Notes under the pieces: model-generated
Told to the model about the DNA's origin: nothing
The model's input: only the letters and a program-made list of their open reading frames with translations
The model's database searches: none
From: Dryomyza anilis
Lineage: Eukaryota; Arthropoda; Insecta; Diptera; Dryomyzidae
Direction: 5' to 3'
Assembly (NCBI GenBank): GCA_951804985.1
Contig: OX638131.1
Span: forward strand, 105,110,464-105,174,463
Length of the DNA stretch: 64,000 nt
Part shown: positions 22,283 through 34,595 of the stretch, piece after piece
Numbering within the stretch: position 1 is the first letter of the stretch
Layout: each line of letters begins with the position of its first letter
Position numbers and translations under genes: made by a program

Positions 22283-24753
22283 GAATGAAGTATTTAATTT
22301 TTTTTTTTTTTGAAAATTTTAAACTTTTCTACCCATATCTCGGAAACTATGATTAATATTTTTAAAATAAATATCATAACGTGATTTGTAGTTTTTTTTT
22401 ATATTTTTAGAAGTATAAATGTGACTTAAAAAGCAAAAGAATTCCTAAAATCATGGATTTTTCATATCCATCGAATTTCCCTAAATTATGAAGTCTAGGA
22501 TAAATAAAATAACTATGGTTTTTAGAATTTCGAATGTTCCTTAATTTCTGTTGGTAGGCATGAAACAGAAAAAGTGTAATAGAGAAAATATTTTTTTTAT
22601 ACACACAGAGAAATACATTTCTTAAACTGAAAGGGAATTTGGGAACTGTATCGCAATTTGGGCATTATCTAAATATATGTTTAACACAAATACTGGTGTT
22701 AGCTAGCAAAAGTTGTCCGATATATAGATTTTAGTGAATTATTTATTGAAATTTTCATAGGTAGTTACTGAGTTGTATTACACGGAGTGATATTATTTTG
22801 AAATCCTTTGGCAATGTATTTGTGCAATGCTATCTTTAAAAGCATCTTTTAATAAAATTAGTTATATAAAGAAAAATAATATTAATGATTTTTTAATGGG
22901 GTTTTTAGAACTACACCCTTTTTTTAGCATAACTATCTACATAAATTAAAAGCCATTAACAAACCATCATCAGCTGCTGCTGCTAATTCTGCTGCCGCCG
23001 CTACTGGTACCATTCACGAAAGATGGTAATCAGACAATTTACGAATGCAACAACGTAGGCACAAAAACACGTTTGGCATCGCAATTAATCAAACTACAGA
23101 AATTAATTGTCAAAACTGTCATAAAATGTAACGCGCCACAATTGCAACAAAGATTCGTTCTCACAGCAACACCGAACTGCCAAACGAGGATAACGTCAAG
23201 GATAACGTGGCACTCAAGTCGTAATCCTGCACAAAATACAAACGAGAATTCTCCAGCCATGCAACAAGCTGATAAAAACCTGAAGTGCGACGAAGGAAAC
23301 TCAAAAGTAAGACGAAGTGCTTAATGAATTGTTAAAGGATTTATGACATCAAACAATGTATGTTGTATGTATATACAGGACATAAGGGACTTTACAAGGA
23401 TTTCCGCGAGTGATTCATTTTTTTGTTGTCCTCTATTTTTAATATTTCACAATTTTAAAGTCTCTTGAAATGGAACAAAGACAAAGCTGGCTTTATTGTG
23501 TCTCTTGGGTCTGACTGTCAGCTAAAAAGGGATTTTATTTTTTACCCTCTTTAACTGTAACTGTTATTGTTTCATTTCATTTCGTTACGTTACGTTTCTA
23601 AAGGGGTTTCAGCATTTTTGAAGTGCCACTTGGTGTTGCCATCATATAGCGCAATATTGTTGATTTCTATATACAAATAATACAAATACTAGGGGGAAAC
23701 GAAGCAGTTCTCAGCGCAGCGCCTGCCTCTTATGCATTGAATAAAAATAACAAAAAAAAAAAACTCTCCAAAAGTGCTCGTTTTCATACGTATCCCGTAT
23801 CCTGTCCATGTTTACGGCGACATTATATCAATCCAAATAGGTAGGTTTTAAATTTCGCCGAAGGGTTCGCACGTACGGCCGCCGTCAATGTTGCGCCTTC
23901 AAGTGCATTGCAAATAATTATATTAAAGTGGATTTATTTTTGAAATAAAAAGTTTCAAGTTTTAAGAAATACTTTTTGTTGATCTGCTCAATTTGAAGTG
24001 CTTACTGTTGTACTACTTGTCGGTTCGGCTCAATTTCATGGGTTTCACTTTAATTGTTGCGAAAAATACGCCGCGCATAGTTACATCGGTGATATGGATG
24101 GGGTGCCTGTCACATCCCGAATTGGCATTAGTCGATCGTAATGATAAAACCTATAAGGGTGTGATAACAAATTCAAATTGAAAATAAACAATACTTAATG
24201 TTTATGCAGCTACTGATGTGCGTGAAGTGCTTGTAATGGTACTCAATTAGCATAGGATAAGATCTAAAAAGTTTTAACCTTTGTTCAAATGTTTTCATTT
24301 CATATCATTCACGTATCTAATTTGGTGAAAATGGTTTTACACTTAGAAAAATGCAATTAGAAGACCAATATTGAACATATCGACTTAATGCAAACCAAGA
24401 AAATAATTTTTATAAAACTCTAAAATGCTTAATTATAATAATAATATTTCTTAGTTAGTTTTTTTTTAGCAAATCCTATTGAAATAATAAAAAAAAATGA
24501 ATTAATTGCATGAACAACATTTTATTAAAAAATGCGTTCCATAAGTTGTTCAATAGGGTAATATGATAGTATTGATTTTATAGTGCACATAAAAAATATA
24601 TGTATATTTTTATATAAAACGAAAAATATTTTAAAAGTAGTACTAATTTGTACATACTCAGTAACTCAGTAACTGAAACTGAAAAAATAACTATAGAAAT
24701 AATATTAAAAACCTATTAATTTTTTAAAAAGAAAAATGTATATAGTTTGCTGG
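22283..24753. other. Mostly unique sequence, no gene supported
   Basis: The part at about 22970-24200 is GC-richer and non-repetitive. The 83-residue frame 23073-23324 is overlapped by a 73-residue frame on the other strand, and 23993-24181 has no motif, so I do not call genes. The remainder is AT-rich. Confidence 0.45.
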
Positions 24754-25016
24754 ATCGTCGTCGTTGTAGTACTAAAAGTAACAAACTACATTTTCCAAAT
24801 TTCAATTGTTCATACACAAAAATCTTTATATATCTTTGAATTTTTGATAGGTGAGCTCACTATTTATACCAAATAATAAGAAAATGAGAATATATCATTA
24901 TAACATATTTCAACTTTAAAAATGTATCAATTACTTTTGTAATAATTTCCAACAAAGTTAAAATTTAAAATTTTCAGAATAATGTATTTGGTGACTTTTA
25001 GTACTACAACGACGAT
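24754..25016. mobile_element. Short MITE, about 260 bp
   Basis: ATCGTCGTCGTTGTAGTACT at the left and AGTACTACAACGACGATAT at the right form terminal inverted repeats of about 23 bp, with one extra CGT on the left. The interior is AT-rich without frames. The target duplication is uncertain. Confidence 0.7.
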
Positions 25017-25484
25017 ATAATAATTTATTTACATTCAAACATTTCTAAATTACTCCATTCAAAAAATCAATATTCCATATCCGACTTCAGTTTTCATATA
25101 AATTCTACATAATTGAAAAATTTTCTAATGAATTTTATAATATTTTAAAAATTCAGTACCATTAATTTAATAATTTTAATAATATTGAATAAAAAGGTAT
25201 ACATTATATTGTTATAATGTCTTCGTACCTATAATAAATAAAAATAAGCATCACTTATTAAATATAGGTCTTATTGCTATTAGGTCTTATTATACTATAA
25301 AATTAATGGAACAAACAGCTATTTTTACTTTATAAGTCGTTTGAAAATTATTATACTAATGAAATGGCATCCTATTGACAAAATTCATAATACTATTAAT
25401 TACCAGGATATTTTTTTTGTGTCAAGAAAATCAAGCCTTAAATAAATAAAAATTCAGTTTTATTAAAATTAAATTTCATTAATT
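25017..25484. other. AT-rich sequence related to the 40-kb tandem unit
   Basis: The part at about 25190-25400 contains AGGTCTTATT, TACTATAAAATTAATGG, ATTATTATACTAATG and GGCATCCTATTGAC in an order similar to the 163-bp unit at 40.0-41.1 kb, so it is a diverged relative. No gene. Confidence 0.4.
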
Positions 25485-27575
25485 TTTTAAATGTTAAATT
25501 TTTCATTTTTCACTAAAAATTTCAATTTTTTACTATAAATTACATTTTTCACTAAGAATTTAATTTTTCACCAAAAACTCAATTTTTCACTAAAAATTCA
25601 ATTTTTCACTAAAAATTCAATTTTACACTAAAAATTCAATTTTTCACTAAAAATTCAATTTTTCACTAAAAATTCAATTTTTCACTAAAAATTCAATTTT
25701 TCACTAAAAATTCAATTTTTCACTAAAAATTCAATTTTTCACTAAAAATTCAATTTTTCACTAAACATTCAATTTTTCACTAAAAATTCAATTTTTCACT
25801 AAAAAAATTCAATTTTTCACTAAAAATTCAATTTTTCACTAAAAATTCAATTTTTCACTAAAAATTCAATATTTCACTAAAAATTCAATTTTTCACTAAA
25901 AATTCAATTTTCACTAAAAATTCAATTTTTCACTAAAAATTCAATTTTTCACTAAAAATCAATTTTTCACTAAACATTCAAAATTTCACTAAAAATTCAA
26001 AATTTCATAAAATTTCAAATTTTTCATAAAATTTCAAATTTTTAATAAAAATTTAAATTTTCACTAAAAATTCAATTTTTCACTAAAAAATTATATTTTT
26101 CATTCAAAATTCAATTTTTCACTAAAAAAATTCAATTTTTCACTGAAAATTCAATTTTTCACTAAAAATTCAATTTTTCACTAAAAATTCAATTTTTCAC
26201 TAAAAATTCAATTTTTCACTAAAAATTCAATTTTTCACTAAAAATTCAATTTTTCACTAAAAATTCAATTTTTCACTAAAAATTCAATTTTTCACTAAAA
26301 ATTCAATTTTTCACTAAAAATTCAATTTTTCACTAAAAATTCAATTTTTCACTAAAAATTCAATTTTTCACTAAAAATTCAATTTTTCACTAAAAAAATT
26401 CAATTTTTCACTAAAAATTCAATTTTTCACTAAAAATTCAATTTTTCACTAAAAATTCAATATTTCACTAAAAATTCAATTTTTCACTAAAAATTCAATT
26501 TTCACTAAAAATTCAATTTTTCACTAAAAATTCAATTTTTCACTAAAAATTCAATTTTTTCACTAAAATTTCAATTTTTTTACTAATAATTCCATTTTCA
26601 CTAAAATTTCAATTTTTTTTACTACAAATTCAATTTTTCACTAAAATTCAATTTTTCACTAAAAATTAATTTTTTCACTAAAATATTCATTTTTTACTAA
26701 CATTTTATTGTTTCACTATAATTCAAATTTTAACTATAAATAAAATTTTTCACTAAATAATTTTTCACTAAAATTTCAATTTAATTAAATTTTTCACTAA
26801 AAATTAAATTTTTCACTAAAAATTCAAAATTTCACTAAAATTTCAAATTTTTAATAAAATTTTAAATTTTTAATAAAAATTTAATTTTTCACTAAAAATT
26901 TAATTGTTCACTAAAAATTCAATTTTTCACTAAAAATTCAATTTTTCACTAAAAATTCAATTTTTCACTAAAAATTCAATTTTTCACTAAAAATTCAATT
27001 TTTCACTAAAAATTCAATTTTTCACTAAAAATTCAATTTTTCACTAAAAATTCAATTTTTCACTAAAAATTCAATTTTTCACTAAAAATTCAATTTTTCA
27101 CTATAAATTCAATTTTTCACTAAAAATTCAATTTGTCACTAAAAATTCAATTTGTCACTAAAAATTCAATTTTTCACTAAAAATTCAATTTTTCACTAAA
27201 AATTCAATTTTTCACTAAAAATTCAATTTTTCACTAAAAATTCAATTTTTCACTAAAAATTAAATTTTTCACTAAAAATTCAAAATTTCACTAAAATTTC
27301 AAATTTTTAATAAAATTTTAAGTTTTTAATAAAAATTTAAATTTTCACTAAAACTTCAATTTTTCACTAAAAATTTAATTTTTCATTCAAAATTCAATTT
27401 TCACTAAAAATTCAAAATTTCACTAAAATTCAGTTTTTTATTAATAATTAAAATTTTCACAAAAATGCAAATTTTCACTGATAATTCAAATTTCACTGAA
27501 AATTTTGCACTTAAATATAAATTTTGAACTTACAAAAAAAAATGTACTTAAAATTTAAATTTATACTAAAAATGT
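25485..27575 (+). repeat. 19-bp satellite, array B
   Basis: The largest array, about 108 units of AATTTTTCACTAAAAATTC in the same orientation as array A. Three rare variants (an AAAAAAATTC spacer at 25801, AATATTTC at 25868 and a four-T unit at 25908) recur at 26392, 26459 and 26499, all exactly 591 bp later, so a segment was duplicated as a block. The edges decay into unrelated AT-rich sequence. Confidence 0.93.
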
Positions 27576-28380
27576 GTTATACCCTCAAAATCCATTGGTT
27601 TTACACGAGCAAAATTGTATACTGAATATAATAAAAAAGAACACTTAAAATGCCGCATTATTGAAATGCAAATCAATAGATGCTTAACGAAATTTTCCAA
27701 GTAGTCTGAAATTTCGAATAATACCAATAAGCCGGCTCGTTTGCATTGAAAAACATTTGTCGAACCCGCTGTTGCACCGCATGAGAAAATACTGTAGCGC
27801 ACTCTGTGTGAGTGTGTTGAGCAACACTTAGTAATTTTCTCAACTGTTAAAAAGCATGATTGACATTTCATAAAATGACAACATGACACAATGACACAGC
27901 CGCACATACAACACATTGAAGCTGTGACAGCTACGGCTTGACAGTCTCAAACCCTAATGAATGACTGTGAATGACAGACAGACCGACAAATGGGGTGGGA
28001 TTTCTTTGCAATAAAAATAAGTATAATAAAAAAAAATATAAAATAAAAGAATAAAATTATGGTGCAAAACCTCAGTGACGACGCGTATTGAAGCGTAAAG
28101 AGGGCTCTTGTGTTATTATGTACTTTATTTTTTCTTGTTTATTTTTTATTACTTTTTTTTTTTAATCTACTTGAAGGGTTCTGCTACAGATACCCTACGT
28201 CGACGACTCGTTAAACATTTCGCTCAACTGTCACATTGTGAATCTAAATTATTTTTAATTGTATGTCACCTCGCGGTCGATTGAATCTCGGGGTTTTTCT
28301 AATATTTCCCATTAGGTTGTGCGGTGACATGACACTGCATGTTTTGGGGGGTCAAAGAAGAGGTAATAAAAAAGGTATTT
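27576..28380. other. Unique 0.8-kb segment between opposed satellite arrays
   Basis: Non-repetitive and GC-richer. A 116-residue minus frame (27566-27916) starts in it, is cysteine- and serine-rich, and has no recognised domain; its end lies in satellite edge sequence. Three TGACAG motifs occur within 53 bp (27925-27977). It may be the original locus that the arrays grew around. Confidence 0.5.
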
Positions 28381-30045
28381 AACTTTTTGTGAAAAACTCG
28401 AATTTTTAGTGAAAATTTATATTTTTGTGAAAAATGAATTTTGAGTGAAATTTAAATAATAGTGAAAACTTGAATTTATATAAAAAAAATTAATTTTCTA
28501 GTGCTTAATTTTCTAGTGCTTGATTGAAATTTTAGTGAAAAATTGAATTTTTAGTGCAAAATTGAATTTTCAGTGAAAAATTGAATTTATGGTGAAAAAT
28601 TGAATTTTTGGTAAAAAAATTGAATTTTTAGTGCAAAATTGAATTTTCAGTGAAAAATTGAATTTTTGGTGAAAATTTGATTTTTAGTGGCAAAATGAAT
28701 TTTTAGTGAAAAATTTAATTTTTAGTGAAAAATTGAATTTTTAGTGAAAAATTTAATTTTTAGTGAAAAATTGAATTTTTTAGTGAAAAATTGAATTTTT
28801 ACTGAAAAATTTAATTTATTGTGAAAACATTATTTTTAGTGAAAAATTTAATTTTAGTGAAAAAATTTAATTTTTAGTGAAAAATTGAATTTTTAGTGAA
28901 AAATTGAATTTTTAGTGAAAAATTGAATTTTTAGTCAAAAATTGAATTTTTAGTGAAAAATTGAATTTTTAGTGAAAAATTGAATTATTAGTGAAAAATT
29001 GGATTTTTAGTGAAAAATTGAATTTTTAGTGAAAAATTTAATTTTTAGTGAAAAATTTAATTTTTAGTGAAAAATTTAATTTTTAGTGAAAAATTTAATT
29101 TTAGTGAAAATTGTAATTTTTAGTGCAAAATTGAATTTTTAGTGAAAAATTTAATTTTAGTGAAAAATGGAATTTTTAGTGCAAAATTGAATTTTCAGTG
29201 AAAAATTGAATATGGTGAAAAATGGAATTTTTGGTGAAAAATTGAATTTTTAGTGCAAAATTGAAATTTTAGTGATAAAATTGAATTTTTAGTGAAAAAT
29301 GTAATTATTAGTAAAAAATTTAATTTTTAGTAAAAAATTGAATTTTTAGTGAAAAATTGAATTTTTAGTGAAAAATTGATTTTTTTTTTAGTGAAAAATG
29401 GAATTTTTAGTGCAAAATTGAATTTTCAGTGAAAAATTGAATTTATTGTGAAAAATTGAATTTTTGGTGAAAAATTGAATTTTTAGTGGTAAATTGAATT
29501 TTTAGTGAAAAATTGAATTTTTAGTAAAAAATTTAATTTTTAGTAAAAAATTGAATTTTTAGTGAAAAATTGAATTTTTAGTGAAAAATTTAATATTTAA
29601 TTTATAGTGAAAAATTAAATTCAATTAGTGAAAAATTAAATTTTTAGTGAAAAATTGAATTTTTTGTGAAAATTTGATTTTATAGTGAAAAATTCAATTT
29701 TTAGTGAAAAATTGAATATTTAGTGAAAAATTGAATATATAGTGAAAAATTAATTTTATAGTGAAAAATTCAATTTTAATTTTTAGTGAAAAATTTAGTT
29801 TTTAGTGAAAAATTGAATTTTTAGTGAAAAATTGAATTTTTAGTGAAAAATTGAATTTTTAGTGAAAAATTGAATTTTTAGAGAAAAATTGAATTTTTAG
29901 TGAAAAATTGAATTTTTAGTGAAAAATTGAATTTTTAGTGAAAATTGAATTTTTAGTAAAAATTGGATTTTTTTTTAGTGAAAATTAAATTTTTTAGTGA
30001 AAAACTGAATTTTTAGTAAAAAAAAATAAATTTTTGACATATATT
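28381..30045 (-). repeat. 19-bp satellite, array C (inverted)
   Basis: The same 19-bp unit on the opposite strand (GAATTTTTAGTGAAAAATT as written), about 87 units with more variants than array B. A variant pair AGTGCAAAATTGAATTTTCA recurs near 28551, 28631, 29177 and 29410. With array B it forms a large interrupted palindrome. Confidence 0.92.
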
Positions 30046-32416
30046 AAATTTCATTGAAAATAAATTTAGTTTAAAATAAACAAATATATGAATAAAGAAA
30101 ATAAATTTTATTGGTGAAAAATTTAAGTTTTTGTTTTTAATTTGAGTATTCAGATGTAATTGAATTGAAAAATAATTTCTTCACATAGTGTCTAGAATTT
30201 CGCAATCAAAAAAAAAATCCATAACAATTTAATTTCAATACCATAATTTACAAAAAATTTCCAACATGCGAAAAAATTTATCGCACCCATGTTATAGTAA
30301 CTGTGCCATAAATTCGTTTAAATATTGCATTTTACGATTTTAAGTTTTACGCGGTTATAAAATGTTCATTTTTAATTCAATTTAATTTTTCTTGTATTAC
30401 AATTGTACTAAAGTTTTTGCTATTGATATGAAACATATTGCTACGTTCGTTTAATAAACAGAAATGCAATTTTCATTTGATTTAAACAGAAAATGTAAAC
30501 AATTTCGAATATTATTTGCATTGTAAATATATGGCAGACATTAACTGAGTCGTAAAATGGTAAACTTAGTATTGAGATATATTGCAATAGTGTTATTTTT
30601 AAGGTTAATAGCTAGTTTTTAGTATTTTAAAACTTTTAAAATAACTAAAGTTTATTAATTTATTTACTAGAATATTGTATGGCTTAAACAAAAATATGGA
30701 TTTCAGAAGGTCTGAATTTGTAGCTAGCATTTAAAATGTATTATAGTATTTGGTACGATTATCTTTTAATTTTCTCTTAAATGAACATATCGTAAAATAT
30801 TTTAAATCTTTATAAGAATGTTTAAAATTAACAAAACTTAATTTAGCAAAACTATCGCGCACTTGTAGACATTTGAAACCACTGAGAAAGAAAATCATTT
30901 AATATGATACAGTGTCATATTATCGCATTTAAGACGATTTGTTCGAGAAACTAGTGCAACAAGCTTATAAAAGTTTTTACATGAACGAGGTAGAGATTTT
31001 CAACAAAAAAAAAAAACACAGAACAACTAAAAACACAAACCCACTAAGTGCCCCAAGTAGGTGCCACAATGTCACTGAAAATACCATTTAAGCCCAAAAC
31101 ACAATATTGAAGTGGGGTCAAAGCAGAGAACAACGTAGATTTAGAAGTACCCAAGTGCCAACAGAAGCACATTACAAACTACAACAGTGGAAGACATGGA
31201 CAGATGAAAAGACAAAAAGACACCGAAAATATATAGACAACCTAACCAAGTAAGGTACAGAGCTAGACAAATGCAACGCCAACCCATGCAATTCAGTCAA
31301 ATAATTCCCCAACCTTTGTAGGTGGAATTGACACAGTTTAAAAGAGCATACTTGTGGTAGTATGTGTGGTTTTCTATCTAAACGTTGAGCAAATGTACCC
31401 GACTCTGAGGTGAGAATGTGAAAAAACACACATTTTCATATTGACACCTAGGCAGGGGTTTGAATATTACAAAAAAAAAACACACTCTACATTTATAACA
31501 TAGACGACAGCATTGAACGAACGAGTGCAGTATCAACAAAGCCGCAAAACAAATTTGCAAAATCAACAAACTTGCTTCCGTTTTATACCATTTTATATTT
31601 ACTAAATGGGTAGAGTGACCCAATAGAATAATTGGTAGCCGAATTTATAAATCCTGTCAAAAATTTCATTAATATTCAGTATAGTCAAAAATATCAAATA
31701 GTATAAAACTCCGGATAATTTTTGCCATTTCTATTAAGAAATGCATTTTTTTCTTTAAAATATAATTTTTTCTCGAACAATTTATTTCTTAGGAAAGAAT
31801 TTTTCGAAATAATTTTCCGAAAAATGGTCTCAGGAAGGAATTGTTTCAGAGAAGAATTGTTTCGGAGAAGAATTGCCTCGCAGAACAATTATTCGGCAAA
31901 TTGATTGAAGAATAGTCTGTAATATATATATTATAGATGCCTCTAAACTATTTAAAGTCTTACCTGGATCCATAAAAATATAACATCGTAGTGCGATTAA
32001 AATTAGCGGGAAAATGCCTGAAAATATACAGAAAACAGAAAACAGTTTATTGGTACAAATATTCAATTTTAAGTTAGGCTTAAAGTAAACAAAAATGTAA
32101 ATTGAGACAAAACCAATCTATTTACCTGCAAATAATGGCAGAGAAATGGAAGGGCAAAGAAGCCAACGTTGTGGAAAGAGAAAACAAAGATATTGCAGAA
32201 CAAAATTTACAATTTTTTGGAATTTCGATATAAACATTTGTGAAATCTCCCAAAAATATACATTACAACAAATATCCCGTACAGAAAATTTTTAACAGAT
32301 TCAGACTCATATTTGTGGCATATTTACGACCAACAAATAGATAAATGAGCAGCTTTCCGGCATATTTTGAATACGTGCGGAAAAAAAAAGCAGCTTTTGA
32401 TACAAACTCCGCATTT
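30046..32416. other. AT-rich sequence, no gene supported
   Basis: At about 31800-31890 a 15-16-bp GAAGAATTGTTTCGGA-type repeat occurs (about four units), like the second minisatellite in the Helitron at 47.1 kb. At about 32000-32416 phrases such as CTTTTGATACAAACTCCGCAT match the dispersed family at 37.0 and 63 kb. The frames at 31172-31623 are overlapping and motif-free. Confidence 0.45.
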
Positions 32417-33123
32417 TTATACCCTACACTAAGAGTGAAAGGGTATATTCAATTTGGTACGCCGTTTGTAACACCCAGAAGGAAGCATCTCTGGTATGGA
32501 AAAGTATATATATTCTTGATCAGCATGACCTCCTGAGTCGATTTAGCGATGTCCGCCTGTCCGTCCGTCTGTCTGTTCGTCTGTTGAAATCCCTACTACT
32601 TAAAAAATTGAAGAGTTAGATGAATGAAACTTATAACTTAGATTACTTATATACCTACGCTGTATGTGCTGTATTAGCTAGATCGGTTCATTGTGAACTG
32701 TGATCTGACCATTTATATTAAAATACCTCATATAAAGTTTACATCTACTGCTCAATTTTACTGTTTACGTGCTTAGGTACGTGTTTTGGTCAAATATACA
32801 TTGACTTCATGCACAAATATATTCAAATAATATTTTCCCACGAAACGGCATGTGGTTCCCAAAAAAAAAAATCGAAATTCGGTACACCTACCCATTTAAA
32901 AATATGGGTATCAAATGAATGGAAATTCTTCAGCGATTGAATGTTTGTAGTTATTTTCAGGATTCGTATACCCTGGTGACCTATATACTACTTTGAATTG
33001 TAACCACACATATGTGTAGGGTATTTATAGTCGGCTTAGACCGACTATAATTTTGATAATCCTAACTATCATAATTACACCTACTTTAAAATTTCCCATG
33101 TGATCTAACCTTCCCAACTGGTT
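32417..33123 (+). mobile_element. mini-me / INE-1-like element, copy 2
   Basis: Same ends as copy 1 (TTATACCC and CCCAACTGGTT), same core and 3' hairpin, but a shorter GTCY run (about 32550-32583) and more substitutions in the middle (about 32660-32860) than copies 1 and 3. It inserted in, or next to, a copy of the CAGCTTTTGATACAAACTCCGCAT dispersed repeat. Non-coding. Confidence 0.88.
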
Positions 33124-33737
33124 TATATTTAAAGCTGTCATATGCGAAGTTTGCATCAAACGCTGCTATTTTTCTATCCGTATCCCAAACATGCCAGAAA
33201 TCTACATTTAAAATTCCACAAACTTCAGCAATATCTACGTGGTTTCAGAAAATATCTCCAACATATTCCGGTCTCGGGTAGAAATGAATTTTTGACAGAA
33301 ACTTTAGGCAATTTAAATTATTTTTGAACATATTTTAATCAGACAAAAATATTATCTTTTATACCAATCCCTAAATACCAATCCCTGCCTATAATTTTGT
33401 TTGTTGTGATAAAGATTCCTATTATCCTTATATATTTTTTCTTTCCTATGACTAATATTTGATGATGATTTTAAATCTGATCGAAAATGAAACATTTGTT
33501 GATATCTAGACAATATATATTACGATAAGAAGAACGATATAGTTCTGTATGGGTTTGCATTTGTCGAAAACTATATAATTAAGCATTAATTCTCAACGAA
33601 TATTTTTTCCACTGGACTATTACCTCTGAATGCATCGGAATTATCATGAACAAGTTGTTGAAACAAAAAAAAAATATGTGTAGGTAAATAAAAACCTAGT
33701 TAACACGGCATGTCGACGAATCAAAAGCTCACGAGAC

Positions 33738-34123
33738 ATGGACGACGACGTCGACTACATCAAAGTGCAATTTGAACAAATTGTGGTGAAACAGTGGTAT
33801 GCAAACTTTTCAAATTTAAATTAGAGATTTATGAAATTAACAAAAAATATATATAATTTAATAAAATTAATATTATAGTGCCATATTGTTCCTAGTAAAA
33901 ATACGTTTGTTTTTTTATAATAGTTTCAAAGTATAAGAACCACTTATGAGATATTGCCCATCGAAGAGTGCTCACAAAATAGGTGACCAAAAAGTGTAGA
34001 TTATAAAATCGTTAAGTGTTTTCTATTTTTAGTTTGTGTAGCCCTTCTGTGCGACCACCCATCGCCGAACAACAGCGAAATGGCGCAAAATCAACGGGAA
34101 TTAAACGTCGTAAATGTGATTAA
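33738..34123 (+). CDS. Candidate two-exon small gene, 49 aa, unrecognised
   Basis: Exon 1 would start at ATG 33738 (context GAGACATGG) and encode an acidic N-terminus (MDDDVDYIKVQFEQIVV) up to a GTATGC donor at 33797. The acceptor would be the T-rich TTTCTATTTTTAG ending at 34032. Joined in phase, exon 2 ends in a basic GIKRRKCD and a stop at 34121-34123. A competing frame starts at ATG 34080 and runs to 34331 (83 residues) with two CxxC pairs. Base composition is less AT-rich than the surroundings. I do not recognise either protein. It may be a small gene, an exon of a larger one, or a relic. Confidence 0.25.
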
Positions 34124-34570
34124 GGGATTAATGCGCGCACCAGAAGCAAACTCAACGACGTGTTCCAATTGTAATTTTCTGCCAACGAGGCAAAGACTTG
34201 ACTATAATGCGAATTTCTGTTTTTTTTGTCGTTCATTTAGTTGTAGGTCTGACAAAATAAATGAAACAAAAAAAACTATATTTCAAAGAAAACCTATGCC
34301 GTTGTACAGATACGTGCAAATTAAGGATTAAGTCGAAAGGGTAAAAATAGTAAAGGCAGGTTTACGAATTAATATACAAAAATAATTGAATATATTGGTG
34401 GTTCGCTTTGGGGTGCAAATATTTTAGAGACTGATTCCTTGGCTCATTTCATGAAAAAAATTATTCTAGAGTTAGGGTCTATTTGGAACAACCAATGAAA
34501 TACAGGATGTTTTCAAAATGTTTACAAAAATTGGTACAACCGTATATTTAATTATAACTTCTACTAATTA
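34124..34570. other. Unique sequence between the candidate gene and the LINE
   Basis: It contains the rest of the alternative 34080-34331 frame, which carries CSNC and CFFC pairs, and AT-rich DNA up to the point where similarity to a reverse transcriptase begins. No 5' end of the LINE is visible here. Confidence 0.4.
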
Positions 34571-34595
34571 TTGACCAGAGCAAACATATTATATA

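Noticed and set aside
24345..25425. A larger transposon with ends ACACTTAGAAAAAT and ATATTTTTTTTGTGT
   Set aside because: The ends match only weakly, flanks do not agree, and such A/T-rich phrases are common by chance here.
27566..27916. 116-residue minus frame in the core between satellites
   Set aside because: It ends in satellite-edge sequence, shows no domain, and has a Cys/Ser bias typical of a chance frame.
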